Source of the DNA: Diatrype stigma
Taxonomy: Eukaryota > Ascomycota > Sordariomycetes > Xylariales > Diatrypaceae
Length of the DNA: 64,000 nucleotides
Assembly: GCA_022225965.2 (NCBI GenBank)
Contig: JAKJXP020000008.1
Location: 62,001 to 126,000 of the forward strand
Reading direction: 5' to 3'
Part shown: in pieces, positions 1-13,385 of the stretch
Position numbering within the stretch: position 1 is the stretch's first letter
How the letters are laid out: every line of letters begins with the position of its first letter
Position numbers and translations under genes: made by a program
Notes under the pieces: generated by a model
The model's database searches: none
What the model was told of the DNA's origin: nothing
The model's input: the letters and a program-made list of their open reading frames with translations, nothing else

Positions 1-3000
1 CAGACCAAATTGGCTTTCCAGAGTTATCGTTAACTAGCAGCGGCACTCATTATCCACTCTTTCATCGTTGGGCAGCAAAGTGTTTCCCGTTATTCAACAA
101 ACATGGTGCCCAAAAGATGGGATGCCACTAGTAAGCGCAGCACGAACCTATGTAGAAGCTCCTTGGACGCGTCTGGCCGAGATAGTTTATTTCTGACGCA
201 TTGAGAATCATACGAAGACGGCCGGTGTAAGTCACAGTATCTATGCTTCAACAAGAAAAAATCCTAAACTTGGAATAGAACGTAGTAGACATTTTCTCTC
301 TGGTTATGGAAGGATGGTGGTCATTTGCACTTTTAGGCGTATGTGAATGTCGTAAGCTCTACCTCGTAACCAGGAACTTGATCGTATATTCATGAGATGA
401 CCGTGATGAGACTCGATATTCTCGGCAGGCTCGTGACTCACACAAGTATTGTATACTTGTGTAGTCACAGTCATGATCCGCCGCAACCCAAGCGGAGAAT
501 AACCTAGCAGAACCAACCCCAATGAGCCATAGTTGCAGAAACCTGTCTAGATGCAATCCTTCTATCATGGCAAGGAAGGCATTTACTACCGACTAAGCTA
601 TCAGGAAGTGGATGGTGTGATCAACAGCGTGCCACTCACGTGAGTGTATAGCGCTGACGACCACGGTAGTTATAGGATTCAGCATAGACCATTACCATAG
701 AGAGCAACCTGCTACGGCAGTAGAACTGCGGTTGGAGCTTAGTGCAACATGTGTTAGAGCCTGCGTAGATCTTCATGCCTAGGGACACGTATCTATGAAG
801 CAAGGATGGCGGGAAACATCAATAACGAGAAATACGATGCTCCCACAATGATATCCGCTCTGGGGACATCTCGTGATCTCCTGCGGCAGGCTTGTGCGTC
901 AAGGTGTCGGGAATAGGTGTGCGGCAGCTGCGAGCCCGGGTGATAGCATGCAGGGACAGCGAGTGTCCCCTCACGCTATGTTCTCATCGATCTTAGGCTA
1001 AGGTGAGTGAGAACGTTCCGGGAAAAGTGATATGGCGTTTCGATATCCTATAGGCTGTGCTTAGTGTGTAAAGCAGGTCATGGGACATGAACCTTTCCCT
1101 GAAAGGGAGGAGACTTGGTGATGGGAAAGGGAAGATGGTAGAGCGAGAGAAGGTACCACTTTCCAAGCCTGCGTTTAGAGCGGCTAGATCGAGAACACAG
1201 AGGATACGGTGTGGGTTAGTTGTGCCGCGTCTTCTGCTTTTCCAAGGGACTGAAGTTGGGCTGGATATCAATGTTACGATACATACCACTACTGCGATGG
1301 ACTTGACATTTGGTATCCTACGAACTGTGACAAAGAAGTCAGGGACTCCTCTTATGATTCGTCGCTTAAGTCTTTGACACATGTTCGCAGCTACATAACA
1401 CATATAGGGAGTTCGGAGCACACTAAGAATACTCAGATTAATCGGTAGGATGTTGTGCTCATTGACTGGAGGGTTTGACGGTGGTTGGTTGGGGTTGAAT
1501 CTGATGCTGTAACTATGTTATATGCGTATACAAGGCTGTGGGCAACACGAACGGGATCAGTACCATAATATAACCAACTCGTGATACATCAAGCTATTAC
1601 AGATATTACCAACGTCGGCATAGCAATCTCTTATCTTCAACTGCAACCCCCCTACCCCTGAGTGACTTCGTAGCACCGCTTCACAGCATATTCGAGTCCG
1701 TAGAAGTGTCAAACTGGGCATCATCAACATCTAGTCGGATGTTGAAGCTGTTGGAAACATGGTTGGAAGGCTCCGTTCAGAACCAAGAAACATTCTTGAG
1801 GGGTAATAACATCATGGCTTAGTGCAGCTCACTACAAAGCATCCCAATGCCTTTATCTTGCAAAACTGTAGTGAAAGAAGAGAATCATGGCTGGAGCATA
1901 GCTGGTAACAGTTGTACGGTATCAACCCCCATAATCACTACAGATATCCAGCTGGGTATATCAAATGAAGGCACGGGTAGGCAGCCGTTTTCACGTAGTG
2001 ATCAGGTCCAAGAGGCATGATGAAGAGAGAATGGATAATTTGACCAATAAGCTCGCTCGAGCAGCAAAAACCATCAATGGGGGTACCAGGCTTCGCGAAC
2101 CCTCTCCCAGGCCAAGCAGTAGTCGTCCGCGGAGCCTTTTCCTGTATTCAGATTCGTCCACCGCAGCGAGCAGGATGGACCCCATAGCCCTCTTAGATTG
2201 CGAGGTCAAATCGCAGTTCTGCAGGCCCAACATTGGAGGCCAATTCATCTTGCTTTGGGCCGCCCTTTGCGCAACTCCATGGACAAAGTTCCTTGGTTCT
2301 GTCCTACGTCCTCCTCGAGATGCCGGAAAAGGCTGACCAGGTCCATCTTGTCGCATATGGTACCACCGAGTGCAAAGTGCAGAAATCGTTCCTCTTCCGT
2401 GCTCGTACTTCATCGCTCGAATTGATGGTCGCCGTCTAAAAGGCTCGAGTAGATGCGCATTCCGCCGATGCGAGGTCGTTGAGAACGTCATACAATAATG
2501 ATAGAGATTTGCCATTCACTAGCAAGTAGGAACAGCAGCAGATCGTCATGTCTGTTTTCGTTCTTTTGTCGTGTTGCGATTAGCTATGCTTGAATAGTCA
2601 GTTCTTGCATCATGATGCGAGCTTCCAGCGAACGCTAGGTACATTTCTCGCCAAGCCAAGTGCGTGCGGTTACCCCCTATACTAACTGCTCAGCATTCAT
2701 AATCGCCGCAGCCTCCTTACTCTTCCCTGGCGCACGACGATCTTGATAACACCTACGGTACTTGGTCCTTCGATCAGATGGGGCCGACTGGAAGGCAACG
2801 ACATGCTAAGAAAGTAAAATCCTCTGAAATAGCCTGCTATTGGCACATGTCTTGTACTGAGTCGGCTCCTGGGATAGGTCTAGCGGTTAGCAGTTCAACT
2901 TCCTACTTACTACCAGAGTTCTCAGGGCTTTTGTCACGAAGAGACCATATGGCGGAAGAGCAGGAACAGCAAACCATGAATGAGCCTAGGTTTCAGTAGA

Positions 3001-3696
3001 AGGTCATGGGTAATTTCCAAATAGAAAACGGAGGACGCGGCGGCTGTGGTGACATGCTTGGTGAAATACCTATGCGTATATATATATATAGTCATATATG
3101 TAGGTATAGAGGTAAGAAGAACAGACAAGAGCAAGAGCAGACTCCGCCGTGAGGTATCTCCTGCTCTGAACAGACATTAACCACCTATGACTACTCCTTG
3201 ACTAGTGATCATAACATGACCAAGCGTTGCTGATCAAGGAACGACGGTCTCCCTCTTTCTACCGCAGGGTAATCCAGCCCCTGATAGAACTTTCGACCTC
3301 GTTGATATTACTGTAAGTTAGTAACGTGACGTACCTATGTTAGGTACGTGTGTGTGAATCTTCCCCTGCGCCGGCTGCCTATCCGCCTATCCGCCCTCTC
3401 GCCCATTTAAGGTCGAACCATATGATTGTGTGCGCCAGGAACCTAAACCATGTATATATGAACGACCGCAGAGTATCCAAGGAGAGCCGGATTCATTTGC
3501 TTCACATCTCAACTCTTGCGTATACTTCTTTATGCTATGAATATGCATACCACCTTTCCTTATATATATGTACCTGTATGAACCGAGTCCGATGAGTATC
3601 CATCTGTAAGAGTCAGGGCCATCCATTAACCCATCATCAACCGGTCAATTAGTCAGTCGTCATTGTTGTCGTCATTGTTGTCGTCGTCGTCGTCGT
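1..3696. other. Intergenic region, no supported gene
   Basis: Only short ORFs (under 180 codons) occur here. None has a recognisable domain, a consistent exon chain or the strong GC-rich third position of the real genes. A short TA-alternating tract lies near 3078-3092. A 9-bp inverted repeat (ACGTACCTA, 3-base spacer, TAGGTACGT) lies at 3329-3349. Confidence 0.6.
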
Positions 3697-3697
3697 C
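3661..3697. repeat. GTC/GTT trinucleotide microsatellite
   Basis: An imperfect trinucleotide run (gttgtcgtc type) directly abuts the stop codon of the Zn2Cys6 gene on the opposite strand, so it would fall in that gene's 3' UTR. It does not enter the reading frame. Confidence 0.8.
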
Positions 3698-6600
3698 TAC
3701 CGGAAACTAGAAGGCGGGTACAACGGAACGTTCACATTCACGTTGGGGTTGCCACCGCCGCCGGTGCCACCACCCCCGCCGCTGCTGCTGCCGCCGATGG
3801 CGTACGAGCCGAAGTTGTTGTCGGTTGGCTGCATTGTGGTCGGTGGGGCGATCGGCATGCCGCCGGCTGAGACCGAGGCGGCGCTCGTGCTCGGCGCCGG
3901 CCAGTTGTTCCACAGGGTGTCGAAGTCGATCTCCGACTCACCGCCGCTGAGCGTCTCCATGCTGCCAGACGTGATCCCAGCAGGTCCGATGCCGCTGAGC
4001 GATACGCTGCTGCCCTCGGGGCTGGGCTGCTGCTGCAGGGTTACGGGTGGCATCATCGAGGACATCGGCGAGACCATTGATCCCCCCATGGCTGCCGTTC
4101 GATTTTTCATCTGACCGCCGCCGCCCACGGTGGCGGCTATGTGTTCTTCGTGATGGAACAGGTGTAGAACCGGGTCATAATGGGCGTTCTGAGACACGGT
4201 GTTGATGGTTGGCACCTTACGTCCGGGTATGAATAGTCTCCTTGCCGTGGCTGGACGGTTTATATTCGCTTGGTGAAACGTCTCGACGATGAACGAGACG
4301 CGTTCGGCCTGCGCATCCTCGTCGGCGCAGAACCGAAGGATCTGGATGGCGCTCGTGACGGCCATGTCGGCATCTGGATTGTGATACAGCGATGCGAACT
4401 CATTACTTAAGATGACGAGCGCTGCTGCAAATACGAAGTGGCTTTTATTATAATGTTAGAGTGGGCGGCGATATCCTTCTCATACGGCCAGAATATAACA
4501 AGAGGGAGGCTAGACGTACATCACGAAAGGGTTACATTGGGGCAAATAGTTTGCATCGAGAGCGGCCTTCGCTAGCACTAGGGTATGCTGCGATGACTCG
4601 ACGCAGGTTTGAGCAAAGCCGTCCATCCGCTGGCTAAGCCGATGCGGTTTATCACCGCTTCCGAAATGATACTCTTGCGCCCTTGTAAGGAGGCACAGGA
4701 AGAACGGCCGCGTCAGCAAAATCACGGAGTGAAAGTGAAGGAGATTTGTGTGGAGGATTGCGATTCCATGTGCGGGATCGACGGCCCGAGTCAGGATTCG
4801 TCCCCAATGTAGGGTTGGGTGCAGTTCTCGATTCCATTGTTTGAAATGCTCTGCAATCTCTTGGGCCACCAGAGTTGATATCCTGCGCTTCGAGTACACC
4901 ATCTTGAGCGTCAATCCGATGATGTGGCATGTTTGTACGGTGGAATTAAGCGCAATTGAATTGATCGCCTCGGTTTCGTGGTTCAAGAGTGAATCACCCG
5001 GTCGTGTATTCAATGTAGGGGGCTTGAGAGCGTTTTGTGAGCAATCGTCATGAGAAATTCCCATCGGACGGCCGAGACAAGCCGAGAGGAATCTATCAAG
5101 GATGAATAGTGTCCTCCAGATATTTTTCCGTACACGGATCTCGGTTTCGTTAAAGATCACCATGCTTTCCTCCCTATGAAGTCCAAGAGCAAACGCTGAC
5201 CGTACTGCCATACCTGTGTATTGTAATTAGTGTTAAACGAATAATGGTCCTTACCTCAAATTTGGGACATGATCCGCTAACTGTGTCCTTACCATGATAA
5301 ACATATGCCGCGTTTCTCTTGGATACTGCGAGCATATAGAGTGATGTTAGAAGTAGAGCTTGGACGGACCAGAAATCGGCGTCCTCGAACCCTGACACGG
5401 GGTCCGCTAGCATCCTCGCGTTCCTATAGAACAACTCGGCTCGGCTGACCCTCTCCGAACGTAGCTTGCTAATCACAGCTTCCTGTGCACTCCCGTGTGG
5501 AGGCCGTGCAATCACCAGACCGATAGCGAAGACCAGGTATAATAAGCATAACAAGGAGGAGTTGGCACCCAGTGGGTCGGCGTAACACTCCTCCAACGAG
5601 TCGAGAAAGGCTTTCTTGTCGAAAACCTGGGCAAAGCTTCTGGTCTGCCAGTATTGAGCATTTGAACAACATTATCGAGGATTCTGACCTACATTCGTGA
5701 AAAAGGAGTCCGCAAGTACATCGGCAGTCCGGCGATCTGGCAGAACACCGGTAGGCCTGGTATCTTGCAAACTTATCGTATTCTCCATGATCCTGTGTCT
5801 TCGAGGGTCTAACGTGAAGTCGGAAGTACCCGAGACGCTTTCAACAATCATGCGAATCAACTGAAGGTATGAGAGGCTAGCGGAATCTCCCACATACACT
5901 TTGTAGTCCAGTCAGTTCCAGAGTTAAGCTCGGCACCTTGTAAGAGAAGGGACAACTGGGTATTGAGCTCAGTGTTTTGCCACCTTGTCGGTACCGACTT
6001 TGTGCAAAGGTGTGTTATGCCTCCCAGCATCCTACTCCTAAATAAGACGTGAATACAAAAGCGTGATGCCAACTATACGAAAGTGAAATCCATTATACTC
6101 ACAGAGTCTCCCTGTCGAATCCTGGAGCATTCTCGGCAACCAAAGGTCAGCGTCATCGGCAATGCCACTAACATTGCTTATCCTGGATCGAGAATCAAAG
6201 TCCCGGTCGCTTAGGTGGCGAACTGAGCTGATCGCCTTAGAGTGATTAGAGTCTCCAAGGGGAGGGTTCGAGGGGGTGGTTGCTGGGGCGCTAGGAGATT
6301 GGTGCCATGTCGTCATGGTAGAGTTTCGTCGGGAGGATGCCTCAATGCTATCAGTTTCGATCTTGCCGACATGTGGTGAGGTATCTAAGTGACGCCTTTT
6401 GGTTGGAGATCGTATGGGTTCCTGCAGGCCTGCCTGGTCCGGGTGTGCAGGAGTATAGATGCAATCAAGATGCCGCTTCGTACAAGTATTGCATGGCCTC
6501 AACCCGTTGCACTGTGGTCTCTGAATTAGCAAGCTCGCTCAACATAACATGTCGTAAACTCCACCGAGTGGCACCGCACGAGTTGAAGCGAACGCATTTA

Positions 6601-6972
6601 GTTCATTCATGATGAATGGAGAGGCAGCTGCACAATCTCCGGCACGAGATTGCACGAATAGGCACAGCACACGCGGGCGAGGGAAATTAACATATACCAG
6701 ATGTAAAGCGATCCCAAAAGCGTTGCGACCTGTAGAGGCTAAGAATATGGTGGTGTAGCCATCTCACAGTCTCATGTCGATCTGATGAGCCCCTCCCAGC
6801 CACCGGCTTCCAAAAAGCAAGGATGTATTCATACTGCCAGATGCAAGTGCAACACAGGAGGGAGATGGACTTTGGATTAAAGAACACATACCTTTTGTTT
6901 CCTCCGTTTGCAAGAATCGCAAGCTTGAGCCGTACGTTGCCTCTTGTCAGGGTCAACCTTGGGCCGAGTCAT
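3697..6972 (-). CDS. Zn(II)2Cys6 fungal-specific transcription factor
   Basis: Exons (-): 6972-6892, 6511-6103, 5898-5693, 5644-5293, 5213-4520, 4441-3697. They sum to 2487 nt, exactly 829 codons, giving 828 aa. The N-terminus carries a perfect zinc binuclear cluster: C18, C21, C28, C34, C37 and C44 (C-x2-C-x6-C-x5-C-x2-C-x6-C), followed by KRHLDC. A 380-base intron splits the cluster just before the third cysteine. The middle holds a fungal_trans-type domain: YVGDSASLSYLQLIRMI, FFTNTRSFAQVFDKKAF, then HGMAVRSAFALGLHREE and IWRTLFILDRFLSACLGRPM. The C-terminus is low-complexity Gly/Ser/Pro, typical of an activation or linker region. The family binds CGG half-sites in the nucleus as dimers. 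No adjacent pathway genes reveal the target, so I give no symbol. Splice sites were inferred from frame, GT-AG ends and family alignment, not from transcripts. Confidence 0.88.
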
Positions 6973-9900
6973 TATAGTTGAAGCCACGAGAAATTTGATG
7001 TGACATCCGCCATCCGATAGCTCGCCACAGGATGATAGGGATAGGTCTCACAAGTCTGACCACGACTAGAATGATGATTCGGGGTCAAGGCCGACAATCA
7101 AGGGCTGACTGAGGGGCTGGTCTCGGATACCGACAAGATGACCTTGCTCAGCCCTACCGGGAAAGTGAGTTAGTTGACCAGCTGCCTTCGTATTTCGTGT
7201 GATCGTGCGGATTGACCTAGTCTGGTTGCCGTTTATGGTTTATTGTTTATTGCTTATTGTTTACTGCTTATTGCTTATTGTATAGCATTAGAGCGGAGAG
7301 GATCTGGCGATCTGCGGACGTCATCAGCAGCGGGGTCACCATTAGACAAGATGCTGCCTGAACTGTGGGCGGGCTGGATCCAGGTGTAATGTCCAACTTC
7401 GAGGAGAAGCAGATAATCCGTGATTAATCTGGCTTCCAGGAAAGCAGCACGCACGCCGGCGGGGACTCCGTTTAAGGGATAATCCACAATGCTAAGGGGA
7501 AAGGGGATGGTCGATTAAGATAGAAGCTGGGGAACCGGTTTAGTGCATCGGATGTGGGTGATTGTATAAGGGGGGAAAAGGCAATGCCTGCGAATATTAA
7601 AAGGGATGTCGACGAATGCAAGGACAAGCTCGCTCGCAGGCAGTTGGCAAGGCTCACCAATACAAGCCAACCCAACCCGACTCTGAAGTGACGGCCCGCC
7701 TCATCCCATGCCCTTTCTAGACATGCATGCGGTCTCGAACCCCTCTGACTTGCTGTCATGATGTGACCAGCATGAGGCCTGCCTGGCCATGATTGGGCGA
7801 TCCGCCACAGATCAATCAATTGAGTGTCTCTGTTGGGACGAAGAACACAGTTGGTGGCGTTTTATGACAACGGGGCCGAAGTGGCAGGGATGAACGGACA
7901 TCGCGTTTTTATCCCAGCCCGGGTTCTTGTAGAACAGGATCTGGAGGTGGAAGATAAAGAAGGGGAGGAGCGACAGCTTATATGTAAGTCGATCTATCTA
8001 CATCTAAACCCGGGTTCTTGAGGAAGGAGCTGACAATAGCGGCTGAGGTAGCCCTCCTTAGGTTCCTTCTCCATAGTATTGACGATAAAAAGATGGCAAC
8101 GGGGGGTCTTGTTAGATCGATGTAGGCCCCTCCCCCTCCCCCACACTGCTCACTATCTACCCAGGATGCCAGGTACTCTGCCGTCTGCTACCTAACCTTA
8201 CTGACAACCTACCTCCGGATACCTGAGGATCCTGGGTATTGCACGATACCTAGGTATGATACTATCAGACCGGACGGCCATTCAGCACGATCCCTGGACT
8301 TGCCTTGGCTTCCATGCTTGCTGCCTTTCGCGATCGTCGAGATATACAATTGGAATCTTGTGTCGATCATGCAGGCCGAGGCGTCTGGGTGCCACGAGAT
8401 AGATTAGCTGTTTAGGTTATCAGCTGTATAACGATCCTGCCCTGGTCTCAGATGCCTTGCTTGCCCTGCCTGTCTTGCTTGTCTTGCCTGTATTTAAGCT
8501 CATAGCTGGAAAGGCTGTGAGCGGCAAGAAATCTACAAAGGGTAATAAATAGGAGGTGGGGAGTTTTAAGCTTTGCGTGGTGTGTACAGGATAAATAGTG
8601 GTACAAATAATGGCACTCTGCTATTCCAAGTACCCGGAATTAAAGAACCAAATTATTAGAAGGTGTGGAGGTGGTGTGCCCCTTGCATGGGTGGCTAGAT
8701 TCATAGATATGAAAAATGACGGGTTATTTTTAAAGTCATTTTGTTGTACAATGCCCTCTCTCCTTTTCCTGCCCGCTCCAGGTCCAAGGCCTTCGCGTTT
8801 CCCGTCGCGGTTCTGTCCGCAATAGGCAAACATATGCGCCCGCTTATGCCCGTAGGTTATTCGAAGTTTATTTCCATCAATCATAACGGACCTTCAGGCA
8901 TTCTGATCGAGTCTTAAAACTCTGATAGGTCCGCTTGTCTATGTATGAGATATGTATGGGATATGTATGAGACTCAGTACGTGTGTAATCAATCGTCTGA
9001 AGGCATGTCAGAACCTGGAAGTTCGCACCAACCTGGAAGCATGTAGGTATGGTATGCATGTGTAGGCATGAGCGGGTAGAGCGGGGATGTGTAGGAATGT
9101 GGATACGAACTGTAGGTTAAGTAGCATTCTGTTCACCGGTGAGACCCGGGGGCAATTCACGCCAGTTTGGGCTACCTGGTCGTCGGATAGTGCACCTGTA
9201 GGCTGGCAGGCTGGGTGTGGTTAGCCTGTAGAGGAGAGGGAGAGAACCCGGTATTCGGAACTATAAACCCACTAATAGCCAACTCTAATATATGTGGGTC
9301 TACAGGCTTATCAGCGCCCATAATGGACTAGGTCGGTACGTATAGCCATCGGTGCGACGGTGCCTCGATACCTCGACGTTACCTTACAAGGGTTTACTGT
9401 AATACCTAGACGACATGTATGTACAATCTTCGTCTGTCTGGCATGGCTCAGCTGCAACACAGTTGAAGTGTAGTTGAAACAACAACTTCCAAGGTTTTCG
9501 TTCAGCATCTCCCTTCCCCCATTTGCCTCTCCTTCGTTCCCTCAGGACAAATAGCTGGAAATACTACCCACCGAGTGGTACGGGCGGACGGACGGGCGGA
9601 CGGGGATGTCGAGCTGACCCCACTATACCGGCATATCGGACTACCGGAGTTGCACCTGTCAAATAAACGAGAACACCCCCGGCCCCAAACCTGCCATGTC
9701 GTATCATGCGCACCTACTTCGTAGCTGTAGCTGTCTACAAGGTAGGTAGGTGCCATCCAACTCAGCAGCTTACCTGGCAGGCGCCTCGTGCTGCCCGTGG
9801 ATAGGTGCCTACCTAGACACCTTAGGCAGCTACCTAGGTATCGGATAGTGCACCCTGTTAGTCATCTGAAGCTCTATTACGTCAGCCACTGCCAAGATGG

Positions 9901-11309
9901 ACCTGCATGTATCATTTGACCTTTTCCTTGACGCTACGACTTTCAACTGTCTGAGCAATGCCGACACAGCCTATGATGACGACAAGAAAGTCTCAGGTGA
10001 TGGGCTCTTCTCTCACTATCGACTCTTGGGCCATGGCCAATGGTATAACCTGCCCGGCGGGGGTTATACCTACTAGGTATTTATATGTTGCCTCTGCGTT
10101 ACATGGCCATGCTTAGCAACGATATACCTAGGTCCTAGGTAGTTATTTGTTCTGTGGGACGTGCGTGTGCATGCCCTCAATGGCCGTGACTGCGACTGTG
10201 ACAGTCTCCAGCGCGTCCAAGGCCGCTGCGATGAAACATATCCCCTCTCAGCTCAATCTAGAAGCAAAGACATGACCGAAGAGTGATGTAGCCGGACTTC
10301 TATCGGCGTGCCGGGCGCCACTTGTCGTCGTCATCAACCATAATCTATCTCGTTGCACTGTTGCAGCATCCCATGATCTACCGTTCTTTGGCCTCGTGAG
10401 GTAGGCAAGTCGATCCTCATCAGCACCGAACCTGGCTTGTGCTAGAAACCCCACCTATGGGATAGTGCTTGATGCTTGACTATCACGAATGTAACACCGA
10501 GCCTACAGATTGAACTTTATGGGAACATCATGGAAAGCTTGATATCCATTCCCAACGTTCGCCTAAAACACAGGTTTATCGGCATGTGGGCCGAGTCAGA
10601 CCCCCGATCCGGTGAGCTTTCCAATATTCGGCTTGCAGTTCACTCCTAGCCTCACCAATTGACGGCGTCTAGAACCATTTCATCGCGGATTTTCGGAAAA
10701 CTCGGAGTGCCTTTCATATGGATAGTGTATGGATAGTGGACCGATGGGTATTACCTACCTAGCCAACTCGTTCCACGTCGCCCATGTCCCACTCTCTTCA
10801 TACTCATCTTTGAAGGGTAGATATCACCGCCAAGCCAGGAGCGTTACGGAAGCTGTCAGTGGATCACCATGGCCGTCTTCCGCAGCAATGGTTCAGCCTC
10901 AGCCGGAATCCTCCCTAGATCCAGGGGATTACTTCAATGGTATGACTGGCCTCGTTACGTCCCTAGTACTTATATCCCGGCCGTTTTTCTTTCTTTGTTT
11001 TTCTCCAGTTATTCCTCTACTATAGTAGTAACCTACTAGTTACCCAGTGCTCAGTCATCAGTTTGCACATCACTTACACATTCTCCAGCCATGATACCAA
11101 CATGCCTGTCCACAATGCAACTGCTGTTCGACTCATATTTGTCTATGCTCATATGTTGCTCCCTTGTCACCCACATTCTACTTATCACTCGTGGGTGGAA
11201 AGGCAATAAATTGGGTGTTCCAGGGTTCTTATTCTCTCATATACAACGCCACCGTTCACATATTGAATACCCTGTTCCAACACATGACACTCTAGCACCG
11301 ACCTTCCCG
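6973..11309. other. Intergenic region between divergent genes
   Basis: 4.3 kb separates the starts of the Zn2Cys6 gene (-) and the CoA-transferase gene (+), so it holds both promoters. I see no credible coding exon. It contains a 7-bp minisatellite at 7240-7281, C/T/G-rich degenerate repeats near 8455-8490, and several CCTAGG palindromes (8246-8257, 9831-9840, 10066-10080, 10125-10140). Confidence 0.6.
7240..7281. repeat. 7-bp tandem repeat, six copies
   Basis: Six consecutive 7-mers read TTATTGT, TTATTGC, TTATTGT, TTACTGC, TTATTGC, TTATTGT. The near-perfect array is intergenic and AT-rich against its surroundings. Confidence 0.9.
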
Positions 11310-13385
11310 ATGAGCGATCCGAAAAACCCGGAGCTTAGTTGTCATGGCGTGGCTGTAAGAGCAAGACGAGCTTTGGACATTCTCATCCAGTCAAGCATAT
11401 CGGAACTCCCACAATCGGTCATAAGACATGCTACCAACGTCGAATTCTTTCCTGGCTCTACGGGGGATACGGTTTGCTTCCCATGCCCACTACAGGAGCA
11501 GGAAGCAGGATCTTCGTTGAAGGCATTAGAGGGGGGCGCTATTGCAGCCATTGCTGAACACATCGAGCACAAGCACGGACCAAACAAAAGATCAGTCAAG
11601 GTTCATCTCGATCGGGTGACATGCTTCTTGATGTCAGCTTATATAGTCACTATCAACGATAGGGGTAAACAACACCCTGATGTCAAGCAGCTCGTGCGCG
11701 GTTCGTTGCCATTCTTCTCACCAGCGTATGCTATATAACATGTGCAGCTAACCAATTAGCAAGATACTGATTTCAACCAAGCCCAATCAGTCATGTACCG
11801 CCGCTTGTCGGCAAATTTGTATAAGACTGCGGAAGATGGCAAGTATTACCACATCCATGGATCCTTGGATGCAAGCACAACACTCTCCATGTTGGGTCTC
11901 CCAGCATACAGCCCTGACATGAATAAGTACGAGGATTGTCTCAAAAAAATCGGTGGTGCTGTTGCAAAGCTCTCAACTGCTGAGCTAGAAGAGCGGAACG
12001 CGAAGCATAGGCAAGCGGGTGCCCCAGCTCTTACCAAAGAAGAGTTCCTCAACACACCTCACGGAAAAGTATTACAGTCGCTGCCACCGTTCACCGTACG
12101 ACGCATGGAAGGATCCGTCACACCACCCGTCGCTTTCCCAGCAGCCTCCGCCTCGTTGCTGCCTTCGACCCCGGAGGACAAGCCTCGGCAAAAGCAAATC
12201 CTGGAGGGGATCAAGGTCCTCGAGCTGTGCCGGGTGATCGCCGGCCCCACGATCGGCCGCTCGCTAGCGGCCCTCGGCGCCTCGGTCCTCAGGATCAACT
12301 CTCCGAAGCTGCCCGACGTCACCTTCTTCCAGGTCGACGCCAACACGGGTAAGCACGCGGCGTTCCTGGACCTCACGGATCCGGACCAGCGGGCCGCCTT
12401 CGACGCCCTCCTGCAAGAGGCCGACGTCGTCATCGATGGCTACCGCCCCGGCGTGCTCTCCAAGTTCGGGTGCGAGCCCCAGGCGCTCGCGGAAAGGGCG
12501 GCGAGGCGCGGGAAGGGCTACGTGTACGTGGTGGAGGACTGCTTCGGGGGCACAGGATCGGTGGGGCGGGTGTCGCCGAAGGCAGCAGCAGGTGGCTCGG
12601 GCTCTTCAGAGAGGAACTCGGATGGTGGAGATGGGGGTGGGGATGGAGATGGAGATGGGGACGACGCCGAGTGGGCGCACCGGCCCGGGTGGCAGCAGAT
12701 CGCGGATTGCGTGTCGGGGGTGGCGTGGGAACAGGGCCGGTTCATGGGCCTCGACGAGCCGGTGGTGCCGCCGTTCCCCATGTCGGACTACGGCACGGGC
12801 TGCCTCGGCTCGGCGGCGGCGCTCGTCGGCCTCCTCCGCCGCGCCCGCGACGGCGGCTCATGGGCCTGCCGCACCAGCCTGCTGCAGTACGACTTGTTCC
12901 TCCTGTCGCTCGGCCGCCATGCGCCCGAAGTCGAGGCCGCCCTCCGCGCCGCTCACGACCGCGAATTTTTCGAGCTCCGCCACCACGACTCCGTCGACGT
13001 CGTCAGCGCCGCTGCCCTCAAGAGCATGCGCCGTCTGCACCCGCTGCTATTCGATCGCGAGGTCATGATGCATAGCGCTGATAGTGATGGATTCCAGATG
13101 CCCCCACCACAGGAAACAGCGACGATAGGAATAGGGTCGGAGAAGGGGGCGGTGCCGGAGGGTAGCAATGGTTTTGGTAGTTCTGCTGCTACTGCTGCTG
13201 CCGAGGGACAATCAATCGCTGCTAGAAACACGAACATGAAAACGACTGCTACGGTCACCTGGCCTCGCGAGGCCGTCGAGGTCGAGGGCTGGAAGATCGG
13301 ACATGTCAGGCCTTCGCGTGCTAATGGCAACGACGAGCCGGAGTGGGGCGACTGGGAGAGGGATGAGGCCTTGTTTGATGCCTGA
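11310..13385 (+). CDS. CoA-transferase family III (CaiB/BaiF) protein
   Basis: Exons 11310-11700 and 11764-13385 (2013 nt, 670 aa). The 63-base intron joins ...HPDVKQLV-R to DTDFNQAQSVMYRRLSANLY in frame. The protein has the two-part layout of fungal family III CoA-transferases: an N-terminal segment (GSTGDTVCFPCPLQEQEAG, ISELPQSVI), then the core beginning ILEGIKVLELCRVIAGPTIG, with VVIDGYRPGVLSKFG and the RPGWQQIADCVSGVAWEQGR block. The family moves CoA between carboxylic acids or includes alpha-methylacyl-CoA racemases; the substrate cannot be read from sequence. An acidic, Gly-rich insert (about residues 400-430, GDGGGDGDGDGDD) and a Ser/Ala/Gly-rich segment near the C-terminus are unusual for the family and are coded by locally repetitive DNA. 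An in-frame ATG at 11091 lies farther upstream, but the sequence between does not look like this family, so I start at MSDPKNPEL. Confidence 0.85.

Noticed and set aside
1991..2515. 174-codon minus-strand ORF
   Set aside because: No recognisable domain, no nearby exon partners, and overlapping plus-strand ORFs of equal quality; treated as chance.
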